Origin: Thunnus maccoyii
Lineage: Eukaryota; Chordata; Actinopteri; Scombriformes; Scombridae
Assembly (NCBI RefSeq): GCF_910596095.1
Contig: NC_056548.1
Coordinates: 7,093,151 to 7,157,150, forward strand
DNA: 64,000 bases
Direction: 5' to 3'
Below, piece after piece: positions 36,107-48,400 of this stretch. The notes beneath the pieces were generated by a model. That model was given only the letters and a program-made list of their open reading frames with translations, did no database searches and had not been told where the DNA came from. The position numbers and the translations under genes are program-made. How positions within the stretch are numbered: the stretch's first letter is position 1; every line of letters starts with the position of its first letter.

Positions 36107-39100
36107 ATGTTGCTTTTATTAATTATCGCAGGCCTCGGAGTGGTGACGTTACTGGTGATTTCATTTGCACCACACATACGGTAAGCGGCAACTAATGCAC
36201 TCATTCACTCACATATATAAATCACAGATAGGCGGTTACATGGTTTGACAGGACATTACAGTGCACTGATGTAATTATTACGATGAGGTCAATTTACATG
36301 ATTAAAAATACTTATCGCCCCACTTAATTCAACTAACCGTTATTTTTAAGGTGTATTTTTCATTACCCTTTTTTTTGCACGATGCTGAATTGATTTTCCC
36401 AGCAGAAAATCAATGAAATAGAATGATGGAGCTGTGGGAGTTCTTGCACATAGATGAACCGGGTGTCTTCCAGCTGAGAAAGTCGGGCCTATCAGGAGGC
36501 TGAGCGTGGGCGGAGTTATATTTGTATGCATTACTCCAATAGAGCTATTGGTTATAGGGCGGCCCTGCACGGTGGCGTGGGTCGTACGACTTGACGCTCA
36601 GGATTGTTCATTATCCAAGTTTCTGTATGAATAATTAAGGCAGGCTGTCCATATGTCCAATCATAATGAGGACATAACTTACACTGACTGCAGAAGGAGC
36701 TACTAGTCATTCCAATAGAGGTGGAAGAAATATTCAGATCCTTTACTTAAGCAAAAATACATAAGTATAGCAGTAAAATGTAGTAAAAGTAGTGGTTTGG
36801 ACGCTCTGACTGATGTATTATTATATATGACATCATTAGATTATTAATACTGAAGCATCAGTGTTAGAGCAGCATGTTACTGTTGTAGCTGCTGGAGGTA
36901 AAGCTAGTTTCAACTACTTTATATACAGTTAGCTAGTTTAGTCCAGTGGTTCCTAACCTAGGGGTCGGGCCCCTCCAAAGGGTCACCAGATAAATCTGAG
37001 GGGTCGTGAGATGATTAACGGGAGAGGAAAGAAGAAAAAACAAAGTTCTGATACACAAATCTGTTTTCAGTTTTTTCTCTAATCTTTGATTTTTGGTGAA
37101 ATATTTGATCATTTGAACATTTATTGAAATGAAACCATGTGAGAAGTTTAGAGGGAAAAATCACTATTTGGTGGAGCTGTTAACAAGTCATAGACATCTG
37201 AAATGTGACCCCGACTACACACTGCTTTTTGTGAGACGTCAAAAACCAAAAAGGTTGGAAACCACTGGTTTTATCTTTTAAGAATATGTTGTATTTTAGA
37301 AGCTGATATATTATCCATTGTGTCAAATCTTCATCTGAAAAATAACTAAAGCTGTCAAATAAATGTAGTGGAGTAGAAAGTACAATATTTCCCTCTGAAA
37401 TGTAGTGGAAGTATAAAGTAGCATCAAATGGAAATACTCAAGTAAAGTACAAGTACCTCAATTTTTTACTTAAGTACAGTACTTTAGTAAATGTACTGAG
37501 TTACTTTCCACCAGTGTCCATGATACAGTATCTCTGGTACTAATCAGTAGTTACTGTCCGTTAACAGACAATATGCAGCAGGAGGAGTTTGCAAGTCTAC
37601 AACTCGTCTGGATGGGAAGACCGTCCTCATCACTGGAGCCAACACAGGGATCGGGAAGGAGACGGCCCTGGATCTGGCAATGCGAGGTGACCTTTTGGTT
37701 TTATCTTCAAAAGCAAAGTCCCTCTTTGATACCCATAACCTCCCCTTAACAACCCTCAGAGAAAACAGGGGTCTATTATAAGGCAAAGCAAATTTTAAAT
37801 CAGTGTTAGAATTAGAGCTGCAATGATTAATCTGTAACTATTTTGATAATCAGCTAATGGTTTGGAGTCATTCTTGATCTGATTATCTTTGAGTTGTGGA
37901 CTGTTGGTTGGGCCAAACAAGATATTTTAGGTTGCATCTTGGATTTTATGAAACAGTGATCGACATTTTTCACCATTTCCAGGCATTTTATAAACCAAAC
38001 AACTAATTGATTGAGAAAATAATAAACAGATTAATCAATAATGAAAATAATTGTTATTTGCAGGCCTAGTTATAATATTATTAAAAAATATATAATGCCA
38101 ATATACTAGTATACAGTACTATACACTGTAATGACATTGCAAATATATAAAAAAAAAAAGATTGAAGGCCTGCACAAACATATTCATTCTCACTAATGTC
38201 AAGTCAAAATGTTTAAAAATGGCCACCACTCCAACAAACAATATACTGTATACCATTAGGTTGACAGGCTCTATAATGACAGGTCTGTTCAGGGTAACTA
38301 TGCTCCCTCTAAATGTAAAATGACATAAAATGATCAAACTTACATGTATGTTAAGTGCAATGAGCTGTTATGCATTATATTAGACAGAAGTCTTAATACC
38401 TGTAAACCAAAACTTCACCAATTAATTGTGTTCATTTTTAATCACAATTTGCTTGAAATAATACATTTGGACAACAAAATTTTATAAAATATCATGTTAT
38501 GATCAGAAATTCACAACACGATTCTTCAGACACTTAAGTGATAACATTGAATTATTATCCAGCTCAATGACTATTGCATCTAAACGAAAGATGTTACATA
38601 AAAGGATTTATTCTCTTTGTACTTTGGAGCTGACCCTTGAATGATTTGCTGGTGGTTGGCTGGCATGTTAGAGACCTGCTGCGGGAATTTTAATATTGTT
38701 GCCTTCATTCTTGGTCAATCAAGCAGCATAAAATGTAATCTCATTTTTCAAAAACAGAGGGCATTTCAAGGCTCCTCAGTGCTTTCAGTTGTGTTGTGTT
38801 TAGTTAGTCACTGAACTATGCATTAATCCTGTTTTTTCTACTTTGGTTCAGTGTGCCACAGCTTAAATATAAAAGCATCCTAAATTGAAACAAATCCTAA
38901 ACTCCAATAAAAATATAAGAGATTGGGATGTTTTGTTCAACTAGCCATATAAATGTAAAAGTAATACTTTGCTTGAGGAGTGACATATAATTGCTCCACA
39001 CACCAAAACTGAACAGAAACCTCCTTGTATCCTCTCTTTGAATTACTGTAGTTTCGGTTTTGTCAATAACTTGTCTTATTTTCTTTATTTTTTTACACGA

Positions 39101-42100
39101 CAGGGGCTCGGGTGATTATGGCATGCCGAGACACAGAAAAAGGTGAGGAGGCTGCAGCCAGTATCCGAGCTGCGTACCCCAAAGCACAAGTGGAGGTTCG
39201 AGAGCTCGATTTGGCAGATACCTGCTCTATACGAGCCTTCGCACAGAAATTCCTGAGAGGTATGTACGTAGTAGCTGTTTGATATTCACATCTACCCACA
39301 AAGCCCAGTTTTATTGTTGTTAAACATGTATCACAGCTGTTGTGTCCCTTTTTTTTCCCCTCAATGTTTTGTTCTTCAGAGGTCACCCAACTTCATATCC
39401 TTATCAATAACGCGGGGGTGATGATGTGCCCTTACACGAAAACAGTTGATGGCTTTGAGATGCATATTGGGGTCAATCACTTAGGTAAGACTTCACTGAC
39501 ATCTAATCCCAGCAATGACTCATTTAAGCCTTAAATGGTAAATAATAATGGTCCATAGATAAGGTTGTAAATTTGTGTAAATTATTAAGAGAATTTGAAA
39601 TCTTAACTCTTGTTTTTACAGTTGGGATTGGTACACCGAATCAAAAAACAAGACTGTGTGTTCTGACTGCTAACCGTACGTGTGTCTTACTTCTGGCAGG
39701 TCACTTCCTGTTGACGTTCCTCCTGATCGGGCTGTTGAAGCGCAGTGCGCCGGCCCGGATCGTGGTGGTCTCGTCTCTTGCTCATAATTTCGGCTGGATC
39801 CGTTTCCATGACCTTCACAGCCAGGGCAGCTACAACAGCGGATTAGCATACTGCCAGAGCAAGCTGGCAAATGTGCTCTTTGCCAGAGAGTCTGCACGTA
39901 GACTAAAAGGTACACAAATACACACACACACACACACACAAAATGGGAGAAAGGACAGATGACCTGCTCTGGCATACAGGGTAGTAACAGCGAGGATTAG
40001 TGGTGCATTGTGCCCAGAGTAGGAGTGAGGAGATAAAACCAAATACAAAAATACAAAATATAACACCCATTTCATCAGTATTTAAAAAACACAGCTGGTG
40101 CATCCTGTACAATTTCAGTATTGTGTTAGAGAAAAGTCTTTAAATATAGCAGGAAGTAAAATAATATATTCCACAAATGAATACATCTAAATCATCATCA
40201 TAAAAAGCTTAATTCTTGGCATTCCACTATCACTACCTAAATAATATTATTTCCCAGTGTTCAGTCTGTTGGTTAGAAGGTTTAAAAAATGTCTCTGATA
40301 GTGACGTCTGTCTTTTGTCCTCACAGGCTCCAATGTGACAGTGAACTCAGTCCATCCTGGGACGGTGAACTCTGACCTGACCAGACACTCGACCCTCATG
40401 ACGATACTTTTCACCGTCTTGTCTATGTTCCTGAAAACTCCACGGGAAGGAGCGCAGACCAGCATCTACTGTGCCGTGGCAGAGGAGCTACACTCGATCT
40501 CTGGGAAACACTTCAGGTAAGCAACAAACTAGAAAGTTGACCTCCAAGAACCATTAAGAAGAAATGTAGACCTCAAAGTACTCCAGTGAGATTCATATTC
40601 AGACTGATATTTCAGTCTGGAGCCCAGCTATGGATGAGTTAATTCCCTTTAAAACAAGACTCTACAGCCACGCTAGCAGCTCTGTGAGGCTGTACTTTGG
40701 CTAAATGGTATTTTGAGCTAAATGCTAACACTCTTATATTTAATAGGTATAATGTTTACCATATTCACCATCTTAGTTTAGCGTGTTAGCATGCTAACAT
40801 TTGATAATTAGAACTAAACACAAATTACAGATGATTTTGACCTGATGAGATTGCCACAGTTATTACGACTAATCCTGAGGGGACCATGAATGTGTGTACA
40901 AAATTTCATGGCAAATCCATCTGATATCTGTTGAAACATAACAATCTCAACCAAAAATTTCAACCTCATGGTAGCACTAGAGGAAAAGTGAAGGAATCAC
41001 ATAAGTCTGAGGGATTCATCCTCTGGGTACCATGAATGTCTGTACAAAATTTTGTGCTAATCCTTCTTGTAGATGTTGAGGTATTTCACTGGGTTAGTGA
41101 AAACTTTGACCTGCTAGGAGTGCTAGAGGAAAAGTCAGAGGATCACTTGAGTCATTAGGAGACATCCCTTAGGCACCATGGATATCTGTTCCATCATATA
41201 GTCGTTGAGATATTTGACTCTGGGCTAAAGTGGTGAGCCGGCTGACAAACCAACATTGTCATCGCGAGAGCTGCAAGCATGGCTAAAAAATTAACCCCCC
41301 CCATAGCTGGTCGGTTCAGTTCAAGCTTGTAAGGGTTTTCTGAAATGACTTGGGGGAAATTATCCTCTGGAACCAGATCCACTGATAATAGGGACAGGCA
41401 TGTTTCAGTTCTGTTTGTTGAATCTCTTATCAGGGTAGCTACACTTTCACTTGTAACATTCACTATTTTTGGTTTCTTGTCATTTTGTCCATCTAGAAGT
41501 TAAACGTTGTAAGTCAGCATAGACCACAATGATGATTATATAAGGAAAATGTTAACATACTGCAAAATAAGAGGCAATTTACTTGTTTTTGCCATCTTAC
41601 TAGCAAAGCCTTACCTTTACTCCCCTCTGTTCAAAGGATAAAGCTGACAATATCCTTTTTTTTTTTTTTATTGGCAACAAATCTACAAATCTCGTGCAGA
41701 GCCAAACCAACAACGAACTCATCACGTATTGTGTTTGAATTAAAAGCCTGATAGATCTTATTCCTCTGTGCTGTAGACCTCCGTTGTTGTCAAAAAACTA
41801 TTATAAACATGTCAGTGAGCCACACAGTTGCACTGGATGGCATGTTCCTTCACCCTGAAGACGATGGACATCTTAGTTTTTTGACTTTGCACTTAAGTTC
41901 TTTGAGAAATGTTCAATGTAACACAAAGTCAAGAGGTTGTGATATGTAGCACAACAAGCTAGCGAAGCTCTGTAAACAGAACCATGTTCCTGTGCATGCA
42001 CAGTGGCGTCTGCCTTATAGGGAACTACTCCCTTGTCTTTGGAACCGTTTCTAAACAAATTACCATAACCGTAGTCATCGGGATGAAGGAACATGTCAGC

Positions 42101-42590
42101 AATCGCAGCAGTGTGACTCACTGACGAGTTTTTGGACAACAGCGGACGTCCACGGCACAGAGGAATAAGATGTATCAGGCTTTGGATACACACACAATAC
42201 TTGTAAGTAGATAAATTCATTGTTGGTTTGGCTCTGCACATGAGATTTGTTGACAATAAGAATAATATAGAAAAAATTGCCCGCCAAATCCTTTAAAGTG
42301 CAGCGTTTGTAAGATCAAGCATGTTCCTTGTTTCTGGCCAGGATAAAATAAACGAGGATAACAAACCTTACTATCATGTACAAGGTCAAAGAGAAATGAA
42401 AACGCTGCACGCAGAGTGATGACTCATACCATCATTAGCCTTTATGTAATACTCCCCCCACCCCCCGTCCCCCTCCCTTTGTTTCAGCGACTGCGCCCCT
42501 GCCTTTGTAGCCCCACAGGGCAGGAGTGAGGACACAGCCAAGAGACTATGGGACGTCAGCTGCGAGCTTCTTGGTATCGAGTGGGACTGA
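36107..42590 (+). CDS. rdh12: Retinol dehydrogenase 12-like (RDH11/RDH12 family), complete, 7 exons
   Basis: Exons 36107-36180, 37568-37686, 39104-39259, 39380-39484, 39700-39909, 40327-40516 and 42488-42590 join in phase to 957 nt and 318 residues (human RDH12 316, also 7 coding exons). It is a short-chain dehydrogenase/reductase that interconverts retinal and retinol with NADP(H) at the ER membrane. A membrane segment opens the protein ([20 protein letters not shown]). Then come the cofactor motif [18 protein letters not shown], catalytic SSLAHN...YCQSK (YxxxK) and the [10 protein letters not shown] loop. The frame is open upstream to 35984 without an ATG, so 36107 is the start. Mammals have RDH11 and RDH12 side by side here; only one gene is present. 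Orientation and its neighbour zfyve26 favour RDH12, but a co-orthologue of both cannot be excluded by eye. Confidence 0.9.
36715..37516 (-). repeat. Teleost 'aagtac' composite repeat, copy 3, with nested hAT-like piece
   Basis: Reverse copy, from 'aggtggaagaaatattcagatcc' to 'gagttactttccacc', filling most of rdh12 intron 1 and ending 50 bases before exon 2. The middle (about 36952-37270) begins 'ccagtggttcctaacc' and ends 'ggttggaaaccactgg', the inverted ends of a hAT-type insertion carried inside the repeat. Confidence 0.7.
37812..38068. mobile_element. 'gggctgcaac' MITE, near full length, rdh12 intron 2
   Basis: Starts 'agagctgcaatgattaatc' and ends 'aaaataattgttatttgcaggcc', imperfect inverted ends. 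The interior 'gaaacagtgatcgacatttttcacc' is shared with 33552-33705 and 58630-58862. The rest of intron 2 (38069-39103) shows nothing recognisable. Confidence 0.7.
39921..39941. repeat. (CA)n microsatellite beside an rdh12 splice donor
   Basis: About ten CA units beginning 12 bases after the donor of exon 39700-39909. Confidence 0.95.
40750..41286 (+). repeat. Interspersed repeat family C, copy 2, rdh12 intron 6
   Basis: Paralogous to 27201-27645, here more complete. It contains at least three imperfect tandem units around 'accatgaatgtctgtacaaaattt' and ends 'gctgcaagcatggct'. The remainder of the intron (41287-42487) is not recognised. Confidence 0.7.
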
Positions 42591-43467
42591 TTCAACTTTT
42601 AACCGCCATCTATCTCAGTTCTTAAAAGGAGTCCTTATCCTTTCTGTTATCATTAATTTCATCGTTTCACTATGGTTTTGATGTTCTTTACTTTGAACGT
42701 TTCTTACCTTCAGAGATTTCAGCAGTCAGGTAATAATGTAAGAGGTACTATAATGTGAAGTTGCTTTTTTGTGTAATAATGCAGTAAATTACAGTATAAT
42801 AACTTGAGTATTTTGGTGCCTCACAAACCAAAACAACTCAACTGTATTATCATGTAACCACAAATACTTTTTGACTCTATATTTTTGTGACACAATGTGA
42901 ATACAGTGTAGGCAAAAAAGCAACTTGATGCATCGCAATGCTGTAGGATACTGTGAAGGGTCAAGCCAGGGTAACTGACCAGCATCTTTATCAAATATTG
43001 TTTTTTTTTTTTGATTTATCCAGAATTTGCAGCTAAATTGCTTGACTTTTGTGCCAGTATTTCTAAAATATTGCAGGGGTTCTTACAAAGTTTCCAGGTC
43101 GATTAAAATATTAGTAAACTATCAAAAATTAGCTTCAGTCTGAGCCACGATTACAGCTTAAATTGCATAAATGTATTTTGTGATAACTGTAATACATGTT
43201 ATATAAAGGTTTTCTATTTCAACAGAGTTAGAATCATGTCATTCCAATATTTACGGAGATTTTTTTTTTCCCATGATCATTGCCAAAACTGCACATTCCT
43301 GCAGGAACTACTGTTTTACATTCATAAGGATTCCCCTCCTCATGTTTCCTTCTCAGCATTCACATGCAAGGTTGCCAAGAGTTTACATTCTGTGTTTTAT
43401 ACAAGTGAAACATGCCTTTTACTACACTTACATTCTTGTTAAGAGTTGAATGTTTACATTTAATGTA

Positions 43468-43473
43468 AATAAA
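43468..43473 (+). terminator. rdh12: Likely rdh12 polyadenylation signal (AATAAA)
   Basis: AATAAA about 880 bases after the stop, the clearest hexamer before the CA repeat. Confidence 0.55.
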
Positions 43474-43556
43474 CAGAAATATTACTACAAGGCTGCTTGT
43501 ATCAATCCTTAAAAATCTCTTTCAAATGCCATCAACCATGTAAGAACCTAATCCGT

Positions 43557-43617
<61 letters not shown>
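43557..43617. repeat. (CA)n microsatellite between two converging genes
   Basis: About 30 CA units with one AA interruption at 43588-43589. It lies between the presumed poly(A) signals of rdh12 (43468) and zfyve26 (43681, minus). Confidence 0.95.
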
Positions 43618-43619
<2 letters not shown>

Positions 43620-43675
43620 TTATCATCTTAAACCAACAAATTTTGGATGAAGTTGATTCATATATTACATATTTT

Positions 43676-43681
43676 TTTATT
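43676..43681 (-). terminator. zfyve26: Possible zfyve26 polyadenylation signal (AATAAA)
   Basis: AATAAA on the minus strand, giving a 3' UTR of about 1.7 kb from the stop at 45421. The interval 43682-45420 shows no other gene, consistent with 3' UTR. Other hexamers could be used. Confidence 0.4.
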
Positions 43682-45420
43682 TCATTTTACTTTACAAGGG
43701 GTGGAGAAAACAATTACATTTCAAAATCATTTGTTCCTGCATCATTAAAGCAGTTACTGTTACATATTTTACAATTTTCCCCCAAAGAAGTTTATCTTTA
43801 AACTCACACAGTATAAAGTGCGGCAGTGATGAGACAGAGTTAAGGAGGATTAGAGTGCAAGAATGTCGTACGTGTGCATCTCAAAAGTCTGAACTGGCTT
43901 ATTTTCATCTCTTGCCGACCAACACTGAATATCATATATCTCTGTCTAAATCATCTCAATCTTCACACTAGTGAAAGGGAAGCAAGGCAAAAGCAACATA
44001 GTGTCTCCTGTAAATAAAGATGTATTGCTTGACCATGTCAATCAGAATAACTTTGAAATACACACATCTAGTATCCTTGAAAAGGCAGCATCAGCAACTG
44101 TTTGCATTGTTATCTTCTTTTGACCAGGTTGTAGGTTTGCAAGATAAACCAACAAAAAGAAAAATACACATAAAAGGTAACTGTATGGCAAAGGTTAAAT
44201 CCCTTTTTTTTTTTCAAAAAAAGAAAATAATTATTTGATTGTTTATCTGTGTTGAGGCATATATGGGTCGGGTCAACCATGAGAACAAAATGAAAAGCAT
44301 GATTTAAAATTAGTGGCACTCGGGGTAAACATTAAATAAATTATGAGACACAAGATGAAACATTCAGAAGCAAAACTAAGAACTAGAGAGGTGATTTTCT
44401 TGATAGCGAAGTAAAATTCATTAAGATTACATGATCTATAAGTGCTTCCCTTTCTGTATCCGACTTTGATGTTTCTTGGAGATTTCTTATCATCTTAAAT
44501 GCCCTTAAATACTTCAAATTCTGTTACTGTCCCTTATCAAAAGGGAATATACGCTGAAAGCTGGCAAAGGAAATGTGCTCTACAATATCAGGTAACACGG
44601 GTAAACATCGGTTTACAAAAACAAGACCACAGTTCTCAGTTTCTTCAAGGATTCAACATGTACCGTCCGGATGACACCTAATTACATTTATGTGAATGAA
44701 CAAAACTGTATCCACACACACACAGACGATAAGAACAGAAAAAAATAGATTTACAAGCAACACATTTGGCAGAGACTTTCCGGTCAGTTTAAAGATATTT
44801 TCCCTTTTGGCTGAGGTAGGAGATTAATCTTAGTCAAATACTGAGTAACAGATATGATTATATTGTGTGAGAATGACTGTATATACTGTATGTATACATA
44901 GCAGTTAGCAGTTATGTAGTAGTTGTTGTCATTCGGGTGCGGTTACATTGTTCCCTCTGTATCAGACACTGTACAGATGGGAGATAACAGTGAAATATAT
45001 CCAGAATAGAAATAAAGCACAGCGGTGATTCGTTAGCTTCACAGACACAGGGAGGCGGCTCAAATAAAAAGAGAAAGTGATCATTTCGAGATGTTTCCAT
45101 TTCATATTCCATGTGTTTTCCAGACCTTAACAGCATGTAGCAGGTCTCCTAATATACTGACAGATTAGCCAAATTTTAATATGTCTGTAATCTCATCACA
45201 TTCTGGATGATCTGACCGAATAATCTGGTTGGCATGAAGTGTGGTGTATGCCAATAATCAGCTACAATGTTCTGCATCTGAAGATCACAGCTGCTGTCTC
45301 GTTACAGTCATTTGTATCTTAGGGCTAACTAATTGTTTAACCCTCTCACATTTCTCAACCTCATCTGTTTTTTGAGTCTAAGTGTTGTCGGTGTAATCCC
45401 TTGTTATGCCGACTGTACCT

Positions 45421-48400
45421 TTACCTGGCATTGGGTCGGGCCTGGCGCTGCTGAGGAGCCTTGCCGTGGTGTTCAGACAGCCACTGGCGACAAATGTTTT
45501 GCATCACTGAGTCTTGTGCTCCCTCTGCGGCCTGAAGGACGTCCTGGACCAACGGGCCTGCCCGGCTCGGCTCCAGTTTCACTGCCAGCAGGTACGCTGG
45601 CCGCAGCTTACTGCACTGCAGGTAGGCTTTGATCTGCGCACAGAGGGACAGTGATGATGAGAATTACATCAACAACAATCTTTGATTTATACAACTTTCT
45701 GAGGGTCTATAAACATGGATTTTGTTAGTGAAGGATATTAATTTTTGCTGGTTTGACCTTCTTGGGCAGATCATTCAATAATGAGGAGTGGAAAGATTAG
45801 CAGAATAACAGGCTCCATGATATCACTAAGGGAATAAAGGATGACTTTCACAAGTAGAATAGCTGGCACTCAATGAAAGTGATGTTAAAACAGGGTCATT
45901 GTGATTTCTGTATCTGTAAAAGACAGCCTGAGGCAAGAAAAGCAATGAATGAAATGCTTTGCAGTCATTACCTTGCTCTCCGTGCTCTTAGTCTCTAGAA
46001 TGAGACTTTCCAGCTCCTTGGCCTGAATCAGATAAAGAACAATAAATGTTGACCAAACAGACAACATGGAGGTTAGTCATGTTTAGCTGTTATCAAAGTA
46101 CACTCGATATTCATTTTACTATCATCAAGAAGTTTCTGTCACTCACATCAGCTGGTCCCTTATCTGCAACAGACACACAGCTGAGGATGAGGGCATCACA
46201 GTCGTTTTTGGTGGCAGTGCCTGACTCGCCAACGCATTTGAGCAACTGCCGCACGGCTCCATACTGCCTCTGACGGACCAGCCTTTGGCCGGCCCGCACG
46301 TAGACGGCCTGAGCCTCCAGCTGGAAGTCCTGCAGCAGGACGGGAGGGAGAAAGAGACGACGGTTATTTCAACCTTTGAATGGAAAACTACAACACAATA
46401 ACCACATGTATCTCCCTTGTGTCCAAATATTGTTGCTGCTGTACTGTATTTCTTTGTAGAAAGAGTTTATCTACCAGTTAATGAATGCTTATTCTTAGTG
46501 ACTGAAATCAAGATTATAAAATCTAATTGATCACGATCACAGTTAGAAAGTTACATTTTGTCTGTCTGTTGGAAGAAGTCTGAACATGTGACTTCAAAAC
46601 AGAACATCTCTTGGATGAACATACCTGTATGACTCTGTATGCGATGCCAAAACCTTCTTCAATGTTTTTTCCTCCAAGCATCACCTGCAATAATACAAAT
46701 TCAGGATATACTGTATTACTGATTATACTGAAAAAATAATACACATCTAATACAGAGCACAGTCCCAACCAGGTATTTAATACTTTACATTAAGTCCACA
46801 TATACAGTAATCTTGGAGAGTTTGACTTTAAAATTCTCAATTTTGTTTTGGATAAAATAACTCATTCCTTCTTATTCCCTATTTCTTCCCATCACTGGAA
46901 AAATATATACTAGAAGAATGACAAGTGGAACTTCACCTTGCAGGCAACCTCCACCTTTATGGGGCTTCCTCCAAACAGTGTAGGTGGTGCACTGGACCCA
47001 GTGGACTTGGAGGAAGGTGTACTGGTCTGCGGAGCCTTGGGGGAGGCCGCCGTCTCACAGCGGTGGAGAAAACGGGTCACCTCTAGCTGGAGCTCGATTG
47101 TATTCATGTGCCTGATAAAAATAAGACAGGAGAGACCAAAAAAAGCAACTGAGAGGGAGCCAAAATATCTGACGCAGATGTGGAGTAATGGAGCACAAAA
47201 ATACTGGGCTACACGTTTATTTAAATTCTGAGAAAGAGGCAGATGTGCAATTTTATTTTCATCAAAATAACTGAAATAAGCATATATTCAATCACCTGGA
47301 CACGTCACTGGATGACATCATCTTCCTGAATGAGTTGACTTGAGACTTTCTCCTCCCGGCACCCCGACCTTGCTGCTCCTGCAGGTATGTCCTCAGGTGC
47401 TCTTTGGCGCTGACCAACCAGTGCTACACAAGATCAAAGTCAAGATAACAGAAAGGTTTAACTTTATCTTAGCAACAGGGAACCTTTTTCTTTTTGTCAA
47501 ATACATAACTGCAAAAAAACAAGATGAATGACATACCTGCTGCTCTCCCAGCTGTAGGTACGAACTGGCTCTATATGTGAAGAATCGGATGCAGGTCATA
47601 GCCGCACGCACGTGATCCTGTCCAGGTGAAAAGGGTTTTACATTTTGTGAAAGAGGTATTATTTGATCATAAATCAAAATTCTAAAGGTACTGAGAAATG
47701 CAAATGATCAGCTGGTGAATTATTATTATTATTATTTTTTCATTATTTTAAATAAAGCCAGAAAACTTTGTATAAACATTGCTCTCCCACCTGTATTTCT
47801 TTACATTTTCAAATGATAATTCAAGTTTAAAATGCTCAAAAATGTAAAAAAAAAAAAAAAAAAAGACTAACCATCATGAACTGCTGGAGCTGGTAGAGAG
47901 TGTGGTAGTATCCCCGCCGCTGCAGGAACTGGCAGGAGGCAATAAGGTAGCGGCTGCATGTTTCCAGGCCGGGGTCCAGTTTTTCCAGTATCCCCTGCAG
48001 CATGCCAAGACGTCCCCGTTCCAGAGTGGGCTGCAACACGCCCTCTAGAAACACTTCCTCCGGGGAGTCCTGAGAATGAAAACTAATGTCAATATGTGTA
48101 TTTGAGCAACTCTTTCAAAACACTCCCTACCTGATCAACCTTTTTAAGGGTTTGATCAACCTACAGCTTGTTTCTTTGGTATATACGTTTACTTTGTTGC
48201 ATTTTTGCCCAATTCATAGCGAACCAGGGATTATAAACCAAAGTCACATGAACCCACATGCACCTTGTTAACTGGACAGAGTTTGGGTAACCTGCCATCC
48301 TGCTGGATTAGAGATGCCAACAGAGAGTTAGATCAACTCAATACTCAATAACCAGCCTGTAGAGGAAGTAGAACATTACATACTTGGGCACAATCATTAA

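Noticed and set aside
43557-43617. Possible CRISPR-like or minisatellite array
   Set aside because: It is a plain CA dinucleotide run; no spacer structure anywhere in the window.
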